From Actinomycetes bacterium (GTDB taxonomy: Bacteria > Actinomycetota > Acidimicrobiia > Acidimicrobiales > RAAP-2), in NCBI GenBank assembly GCA_021807965.1, contig JAKBCI010000123.1, positions 1-5,765 on the forward strand: a DNA stretch of 5,765 bases, read 5' to 3'. The position numbers were made by a program, and so were the translations under genes. Shown here in pieces: positions 1 to 5,765 of this stretch. Under the pieces are notes generated by a model. That model was given only the letters and a program-made list of their open reading frames with translations. It was not told the DNA's origin and searched no databases. Each line of letters begins with the position of its first letter. Position 1 is the stretch's first letter.

Positions 1-848
1 AGGTGCGTCAGCCCACTCGTGCGGCCGTTAAGGTCCACCTGGGTCACGTCGCCAGTGACGACCGCTTTCGCGTTGAAGCCGATACGCGTGAGAAACATCT
101 TCATCTGCTCCGGCGTCGTGTTCTGGGCCTCGTCGAGAATGATGAACGAGTCGTTGAGGGTGCGCCCGCGCATGAAGGCGAGCGGGGCGACCTCGATCGT
201 GCCGTTGGCGATCAAGCGCTGGGCACCCTCGGGACCGACCATGTCGTAGAGGGCATCGTAGAGCGGCCGCAAGTAGGGGTCAACCTTGGCCATGAGGTCC
301 CCGGGTAGGAAGCCCAGTCGTTCGCCCGCCTCGACGGCCGGCCGAGTGAGCACGATTCGCTGCACCTGGCGGCGATGGAGCGCCTGGAGGGCGGCCGCGA
401 CGGCGAGATAGCTCTTGCCTGTTCCGGCCGGACCGATGCCGAAGGTGATCGTTGAAGCGTCTATCGCGTCGGTGTAGCGCTTTTGGCCCGCGGTCGACGG
501 CCGAACTGGCTTGCCCCGAGCCGCGCGCACCACCTCGTGTCCGAGTACTTCGCTCGGGCGCAAGTCGGCGTCAACCATATCGATGGTGCGCTCGATCTTG
601 GTCGAGTCGAGCGCCTGACCACTCTCGAGCACCAGCACGAGCTCGTCGAAAAGCCGCAGTATCTTTGACGCGTCCGGACCCGAGACGCTGATCTCATTGC
701 CGCGAACGGCAATCTTCGATGACGGGAACGAGCGCTCCACGACGCGCAGGTGCTCGTCGCGCGGCCCGAGTAGACCCGCTAGCAGGTTCGTGTTGCGTAC
801 GAATGTCGTCACCGTCATCGCCTCGCCGGCCGATTCCTCAACGGTCAT
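1..848 (-). CDS. phoH: PhoH-family P-loop ATPase, 3' end truncated by the window edge
   Basis: PhoH proteins are cytoplasmic P-loop ATPases, tied by gene context and some experiments to RNA metabolism and ribosome maturation; the exact role is unsettled. Reading the minus strand from ATG 848 gives 282 uninterrupted residues to the window edge. Visible are the Walker A motif GPAGTGKS (residues 139-146), the family signature TRPAVEAGERLGFLPGD (about 168-184), the Walker B motif IILDEAQN (about 236-243) and the TGDVTQVDL segment (265-273). The first 130 or so residues form the usual N-terminal region before the ATPase core. Relatives are roughly 320-350 residues, so about 40-70 C-terminal residues lie outside. 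The start overlaps the HIT gene stop in an ATGA, with a GGAG about 11 bases upstream; a second in-frame ATG at 818 (codon 11) is a credible alternative. In many bacteria ybeY follows phoH. The identification is very secure; the start is moderately so. Confidence 0.95.
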   Translation of the reverse strand, partial: MTVEESAGEAMTVTTFVRNTNLLAGLLGPRDEHLRVVERSFPSSKIAVRGNEISVSGPDASKILRLFDELVLVLESGQALDSTKIERTIDMVDADLRPSEVLGHEVVRAARGKPVRPSTAGQKRYTDAIDASTITFGIGPAGTGKSYLAVAAALQALHRRQVQRIVLTRPAVEAGERLGFLPGDLMAKVDPYLRPLYDALYDMVGPEGAQRLIANGTIEVAPLAFMRGRTLNDSFIILDEAQNTTPEQMKMFLTRIGFNAKAVVTGDVTQVDLNGRTSGLTH

Positions 849-1189
849 CCGGGCGGCCACTCCAATCGACGTCCCCCGAGAACGTGGACGTGCAGGTGCG
901 CCACCGTCATTTGCGCGTCGCGTCCCACATTGATGACGAGCCGGTAGCCACTCTCGCGTACGCCCTCGAGCTCCACGACGCGCTGAGCCAGCATGACTAG
1001 ATCATCCACGACCCCGCCGTGGGCCGACGCCACCTCATCGGCGCTCGTGATGTGTTGCTTCGGGATCACCAGCACGTGAACGGGAGCCTGAGGGGCAATG
1101 TCGTAGAACGCGTACGCGCTAGCGGACTCGGCGACCGCCGTCGACGGTATCTCCTTGGAGACGATCTTGCAGAACAGGCAGTCAGTCAT
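845..1189 (-). CDS. HIT-family (histidine triad, Hint-like) nucleotide-binding hydrolase
   Basis: This is a 114-residue cytoplasmic HIT protein of the Hint branch. Such proteins hydrolyse the phosphoramidate or phosphoester bond of purine nucleoside monophosphate conjugates; the physiological substrate here is unknown. The protein starts [10 protein letters not shown], with a CxxC pair (Cys4, Cys7) that binds zinc in many Hint proteins. It ends with the histidine triad HLHVHVL (His98, His100, His102); by family knowledge the middle His is the nucleophile. The tail LGGRRLEWPPG is typical, so the protein is full length. The open frame extends 17 codons upstream to 1240, but I place the start at ATG 1189 because family homology begins there and it overlaps the rsmE stop in ATGACTGA, an 8-base coupling overlap. 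Its own ribosome binding site is weak (GAGAG). It probably depends on translation of rsmE. Its position between rsmE and phoH is a frequent actinobacterial arrangement. Confidence 0.93.
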   Translation of the reverse strand: MTDCLFCKIVSKEIPSTAVAESASAYAFYDIAPQAPVHVLVIPKQHITSADEVASAHGGVVDDLVMLAQRVVELEGVRESGYRLVINVGRDAQMTVAHLHVHVLGGRRLEWPPG

Positions 1190-1916
1190 GGCTGCTCTCA
1201 TCATTACGCATCGCGCCAGACTGGTGCGCGAATCTCTCACCGGGGGCGTGAAACGCCATCAAGGTCGCCGCCGCCACGGCCGCCGTTTCGCTGCGCAGCA
1301 CCGTCGGGCCGAGCGAGAGTCGATGGCGACCGGTCCCCCACTCCCCCGGCTCCCAGCCGCCCTCGGGGCCGATGGCGACGCTCGCGACACCGGACCACGA
1401 ACCGTCGCCGTCAAAGTCGCACACCGCGACACCCGGGGGCAGCTGGCTCGGCGTCAGCGGATCGCCAATGCTCGGGTAGTGCGTTCGCCGCGCCTGCGCG
1501 CTCGCCTCGTCGGCCAGCCGTTGCCATCGCGCGAGCAGCCTGGTACGCGTCTCGCCGCGAACCTTGACTACGACGCGGCGACTCAGTAGTGGCACGATGG
1601 TCGTGACGCCCAGCTCGCTCGCCTTGATCACCGCCCACTCGCTTCGATCACCCTTCAGCGGCGCGAGGTACAGCGTGCGCTCGGCCGGAGCCGGCTCGAT
1701 CCACACGTCGGTCAGTCGGCGCAGTCCCGCGGGCTCGACGGCCGCCACGGCCCACGTCCCGCGGCCGTCGGTCACCACGACCTCTTCGTCCGCCGCAGCG
1801 CGCAACACGGTGCGCAGGTGGTGTTCGTCGGCGCGGCTCAGCTCCGGTCGGCGCGGATCGTCGACTCGAAACTGTCCGAGCGCGGCCACGCGACGGAGGA
1901 ACGTGGGGTCGCTCAC
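1182..1916 (-). CDS. rsmE: 16S rRNA (uracil1498-N3)-methyltransferase RsmE
   Basis: RsmE transfers a methyl group from S-adenosylmethionine to N3 of U1498 of 16S rRNA, in the decoding region of the 30S subunit. The 244-residue product has the usual length and build: an N-terminal PUA-like RNA-binding region (about residues 15-75, including [11 protein letters not shown] and VVVTDGRG) and a SPOUT-type knotted methyltransferase domain. Diagnostic segments are [13 protein letters not shown] (98-110), [12 protein letters not shown] (181-192) and [15 protein letters not shown] (202-216), which build the trefoil-knot cofactor pocket. A hydrophilic tail of about 20 residues follows the last conserved helix. 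The start is a GTG whose bases overlap the dnaJ stop as GTGA, with only a weak GAGA-type ribosome binding site, pointing to coupling with dnaJ. The 3' end overlaps the HIT gene by 8 bases. The family call is secure; U1498 specificity is inherited from the family. Confidence 0.95.
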   Translation of the reverse strand: MSDPTFLRRVAALGQFRVDDPRRPELSRADEHHLRTVLRAAADEEVVVTDGRGTWAVAAVEPAGLRRLTDVWIEPAPAERTLYLAPLKGDRSEWAVIKASELGVTTIVPLLSRRVVVKVRGETRTRLLARWQRLADEASAQARRTHYPSIGDPLTPSQLPPGVAVCDFDGDGSWSGVASVAIGPEGGWEPGEWGTGRHRLSLGPTVLRSETAAVAAATLMAFHAPGERFAHQSGAMRNDESSHD

Positions 1917-3016
1917 CGTCTCGCGCGCCGTCGAAAAAGACCGCTCGGTGCCGGGGTCACGCTCTCGCCTCGGTGTTCAGCCAACTCGCGCAGCAGCGAC
2001 GCCGAGGTCTCGTCGAGCTCGGTCGGCACGTCGACGACGACGTGGACGAAGAGATCACCACGGCCGCGTCCGTGCAGGTGCGTCACCCCCTCGTGGCGCA
2101 GGCGCTGCACCGTGCCATTCGCCGTTCCCGGCGCAACCTCGATCACCGTCGTCTCGCGCAGCGTCGGGACCTCGATCGTGGCACCGAGGGCCGCCTGGGT
2201 GAAGGCAACGTGAACCTCGTGATGCAGGTCATCGCCGACTCGTTCGAATCGCTGGTCGGGCGTGACGCGCAGGTGTACGAAGAGCCGACCGTTCGCGCCG
2301 CCGCGCGGTCCCGCGGGGCCCCGACCCGCCAATCGCATCGTCGAGCCGTCCTCCACGCCGGCGGGTATCTGAATCGTTAGCGTCGTCGTACGTTGGGTAC
2401 GCCCATCGCCGCGGCAGTCGGGGCACGGCGTCCCAATACGCGTACCGTAGCCAGCGCAGCGCGAACAGGCCGCAGCGGTCACCATCTGCCCCAGTATCGA
2501 GTTGCGAACTCGTCGAATCTCGCCCGTCCCGTTGCACTCCTCGCAGGTGACCGGCGAGGTACCCGGGGCGCTACCGCTTCCTTGGCAGGTTGCGCACTGC
2601 TGAGGCAGCGTGACCGCAATCTCCTTGGTCGCGCCGAAGGCCGCTTCATCCAACGTGATCTCGACGGCGACCTCGGCGTCGGGGCCCGGCTGGGGTCCGC
2701 GGCGAGTTGGCGCGTGGCCCATCCCGCCAAAGAACATGTCGAAGATGTCTTGTACCGAGCCCGCGCCGAAGGGACCGGGACCCCCACCGCCTACGTCGGC
2801 GCCGAAGCGGTCGTAGTTCGCGCGCCGCTCGGGATCAGACAGGATTTCGTAGGCCTGCGACACGTCCTTGAACCGGGCCTCCGCCTCGGGATCGTCGGGG
2901 TTCGCGTCGGGATGGTGCTGGCGGGCCAGACGACGATAGGCCCGCTTTAGTTCCTCGGCCGACGCGGATCGATCGACGCCCAGGATCTCGTACAGGTCCG
3001 TACTAGGCACGCTCAT
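1913..3016 (-). CDS. dnaJ: Class I (type A) DnaJ/Hsp40 co-chaperone, DnaJ2-like
   Basis: DnaJ delivers unfolded clients to DnaK and stimulates its ATPase. The 367-residue product has the full class I order: J domain (about residues 7-70, HPD at 35-37), a short Gly-rich/Phe linker (about 73-112), four zinc-binding CxxCxGxG repeats (about 141-148, 158-165, 184-191, 198-205), and the two-lobed C-terminal substrate-binding/dimerisation region. It ends in a strongly basic tail, FRRRARR. I chose ATG 3016, giving [14 protein letters not shown]; a GTG one codon upstream (3019) and a GTG at 3010 are also in frame, and no good Shine-Dalgarno decides between them. The start overlaps the end of hrcA by 14 bases and the stop overlaps rsmE by 4. 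No dnaK or grpE is adjacent. This matches the second, hrcA-linked dnaJ known in actinobacteria, hence the DnaJ2-like label. Expression is probably under HrcA/CIRCE control. Confidence 0.96.
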   Translation of the reverse strand: MSVPSTDLYEILGVDRSASAEELKRAYRRLARQHHPDANPDDPEAEARFKDVSQAYEILSDPERRANYDRFGADVGGGGPGPFGAGSVQDIFDMFFGGMGHAPTRRGPQPGPDAEVAVEITLDEAAFGATKEIAVTLPQQCATCQGSGSAPGTSPVTCEECNGTGEIRRVRNSILGQMVTAAACSRCAGYGTRIGTPCPDCRGDGRTQRTTTLTIQIPAGVEDGSTMRLAGRGPAGPRGGANGRLFVHLRVTPDQRFERVGDDLHHEVHVAFTQAALGATIEVPTLRETTVIEVAPGTANGTVQRLRHEGVTHLHGRGRGDLFVHVVVDVPTELDETSASLLRELAEHRGESVTPAPSGLFRRRARR

Positions 3017-4049
3017 CACCGCCGAAATGACGCGCGAGGTGGGCCGACACGGCGCGGGCGGCCGCCATCGCCTCGCCGTACTTCATCCTCGTGGGGCCGA
3101 GCAAGCCAACCGCGCCCGCGGGTTGTCCATCGACGGTTACCGGCGCCACGATCACCGCACACGACGACAGGGGTTCGTAGCCGTGCTCGGACCCAATCGC
3201 CACCGACAGGCCCTGATCGAGGATGTCTTGGACCAGCGACACCACGAGCAGCTCTTGTTCCAGGATCGACAAGACCTTTCGCACGGTCTCCACGCCGTCG
3301 AACGCCTCGGCAACCTTTGAGGACCCGCCAATGAAGACTTGCTCGCCGTCGATCGTGGGCTGTTGGGCGTGCAGGGTCGCCACCGCGTCGCGGACGAGCG
3401 AGGCAACGTGGTCGTTGCGTGACGGCACCTGAACCCGCGCACCGAGCGTCGTGCCGATCAAGAGCGCGTGCAGCTGACGCGACGCCTCCGCGACCTCCAC
3501 GTGGCTGGCGTCGAAGTTCGTCATCACGCTGTGCTTGACGACCGAACCGTCGGCGAAGACCGTTACCAGCAGTTGGTGGCGGGCCTCGAGATTCACCAAC
3601 TGCGTTGAGAGGATGGGACTCATGGCGTGACCCGCGCCCACGACCACCGAGGTGTAGCTCGTCAACTGGCTGAGCAGCGTCGAGGTCTGGGCGAGTACGT
3701 CTTCGACTTCGCCGCGCACGTTCTCGAAAAAGTCCTTGATCTGCTGTTGCTGGGTCGCCCCGACGACGCCGGCCTGGAGGTGGTCCACGAAGTAGCGGTA
3801 ACCCTTGTCGGTCGGAATGCGCCCGGCCGACGTGTGCGGCTGGGCTAGGTAGCCTTCACGCTCGAGCGTCACCATCTCGGAACGCACGGTGGCCGAGGAG
3901 ACCGCAAGGTCGCTCGTCGACGCGACTGACGACGAGCCCACCGGCTGGGCGGTGTCGATATGTTCGCGCACCACGGCCTGGAGAATCGTCGCCTTGCGCG
4001 CGTCGAGGTCCGCCACGGGGGCGGCCTTCTTCAACGAACGTCGAGCCAT
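3003..4049 (-). CDS. hrcA: Heat-inducible transcription repressor HrcA
   Basis: HrcA is a dimeric repressor that binds CIRCE inverted repeats and shuts off chaperone genes until heat stress; GroEL is known to help it fold in several bacteria. The 348-residue product is full length. The N-terminal winged helix-turn-helix covers about residues 18-90, with recognition-helix segment SSATVRSEM (51-59) and the family hallmark [19 protein letters not shown] (71-89). A GAF-like central and C-terminal region follows, ending with the conserved [20 protein letters not shown] (315-334). ATG 4049 is well supported: an AAGGAGG Shine-Dalgarno sits 4 bases before it, and a CIRCE element lies 12 bases upstream. 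The 3' end overlaps dnaJ. Finding the CIRCE immediately ahead of its own gene argues for autoregulation of hrcA and the coupled downstream genes. Confidence 0.97.
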   Translation of the reverse strand: MARRSLKKAAPVADLDARKATILQAVVREHIDTAQPVGSSSVASTSDLAVSSATVRSEMVTLEREGYLAQPHTSAGRIPTDKGYRYFVDHLQAGVVGATQQQQIKDFFENVRGEVEDVLAQTSTLLSQLTSYTSVVVGAGHAMSPILSTQLVNLEARHQLLVTVFADGSVVKHSVMTNFDASHVEVAEASRQLHALLIGTTLGARVQVPSRNDHVASLVRDAVATLHAQQPTIDGEQVFIGGSSKVAEAFDGVETVRKVLSILEQELLVVSLVQDILDQGLSVAIGSEHGYEPLSSCAVIVAPVTVDGQPAGAVGLLGPTRMKYGEAMAAARAVSAHLARHFGGDERA

Positions 4050-4053
4050 ATCT

Positions 4054-4060
4054 CCTCCTT
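4054..4060 (-). promoter_or_regulatory. Strong Shine-Dalgarno of hrcA
   Basis: On the minus strand AAGGAGG is followed by AGAT and the ATG of hrcA, a spacing of 4 bases, slightly short but with near-perfect anti-Shine-Dalgarno pairing. It is the only strong ribosome binding site among the five overlapping genes, consistent with ribosomes entering at hrcA. It lies one base from the CIRCE edge. Confidence 0.85.
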
Positions 4061-4061
4061 G

Positions 4062-4088
4062 CTAGCACTCAATTCTACCGAGTGCTAA
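4062..4088 (-). promoter_or_regulatory. CIRCE operator (HrcA binding site)
   Basis: The minus strand reads TTAGCACTC, nine spacer bases, then GAGTGCTAG. This matches the CIRCE consensus TTAGCACTC-N9-GAGTGCTAA at 17 of 18 arm positions; only the last base of the right arm differs. It lies in the 57-base gap between the lepA stop and the hrcA start, the classic place for autoregulation of an hrcA operon. Binding of HrcA here would cover the candidate -10 box in the spacer and should block transcription initiation. Identification rests on direct sequence match plus the adjacent hrcA gene. Confidence 0.96.
4072..4077 (-). promoter_or_regulatory. Candidate -10 box of the hrcA operon promoter
   Basis: The CIRCE spacer contains TAGAAT on the minus strand, one mismatch from the TATAAT consensus for the housekeeping sigma factor. 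Transcription would then begin near 4065-4066 and leave a leader of roughly 16 bases with the Shine-Dalgarno. No convincing -35 hexamer is present at 16-18 bases upstream (GACCGT at 17), so the assignment rests on the -10 match and on operator placement only. Confidence 0.5.
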
Positions 4089-4101
4089 CGACCGACGGTC
4101 G
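4089..4101. repeat. Short GC-rich inverted repeat beside CIRCE
   Basis: CGACCG and CGGTCG flank a single central A, a perfect 13-base palindrome abutting the outer end of the CIRCE and following the lepA stop. As RNA it could form only a 5-bp stem with a 3-base loop, and no T-run follows on the minus strand, so it does not qualify as an intrinsic terminator. It overlaps the region expected to hold the -35 element. It may be chance in GC-rich DNA or a second regulatory half-site. Confidence 0.35.
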
Positions 4102-4106
4102 GCTGG

Positions 4107-5765
<1,659 letters not shown>

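Noticed and set aside
3..308. A 101-residue plus-strand open frame at the window start
   Set aside because: It is antisense to the PhoH ATPase core, whose Walker motifs and signature are intact on the minus strand.
1190..1240. Seventeen-codon upstream extension of the HIT gene
   Set aside because: HIT-family similarity begins at [10 protein letters not shown] (ATG 1189); the extension lies within the rsmE coding tail and resembles no family member's N-terminus.
1019..1567. A 182-residue plus-strand open frame across the HIT gene and rsmE
   Set aside because: Composition is extremely Arg-rich with no domain, and it is antisense to both conserved genes.
1564..2202. A 212-residue plus-strand open frame across rsmE and dnaJ
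   Set aside because: It is antisense to two confidently identified genes, spans their junction, and has an Arg/Ser/Ala/Pro-rich composition typical of shadow frames.

Overview
The window is a 5.8-kb, GC-rich, gene-dense stretch of bacterial chromosome in which every supported gene lies on the minus strand. Read in the direction of transcription (high to low coordinates) the order is lepA (5' end missing), hrcA, dnaJ, rsmE, a HIT-family hydrolase gene, and phoH (3' end missing). High GC, GTG start use and the hrcA-dnaJ-rsmE-HIT-phoH order suggest an actinobacterium (Actinomycetota). That placement is an inference; the sequence does not fix the genus, although an Acidimicrobiia-like lineage is plausible.

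Layout: 5765-4107 encodes the ribosome-associated GTPase LepA/EF4. The only real intergenic gap follows (4106-4050, 57 bases). It holds a nearly perfect CIRCE operator (4062-4088), a candidate -10 box inside the CIRCE spacer, and a strong Shine-Dalgarno directly before hrcA. From hrcA to phoH every junction is a stop/start overlap (14, 4, 8 and 4 bases), so hrcA-dnaJ-rsmE-HIT-phoH looks like one translationally coupled operon. I see no terminator, tRNA, rRNA, insertion sequence, CRISPR array or dispersed repeat.

How the genes fit together: HrcA is the heat-shock repressor that binds CIRCE, so the operon is probably autoregulated. Its second gene is a class I DnaJ co-chaperone, with no dnaK or grpE in view. 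The later genes serve RNA and ribosome maintenance: RsmE methylates 16S rRNA, and PhoH is an ATPase whose gene often sits beside the rRNA-maturation gene ybeY (which would lie beyond base 1, not visible). LepA acts on the ribosome during translation or biogenesis. This is a conserved housekeeping locus. I found no convincing sign of a new system; the points worth checking are the CIRCE/promoter arrangement, the missing hemW between lepA and hrcA, and some start-site choices.
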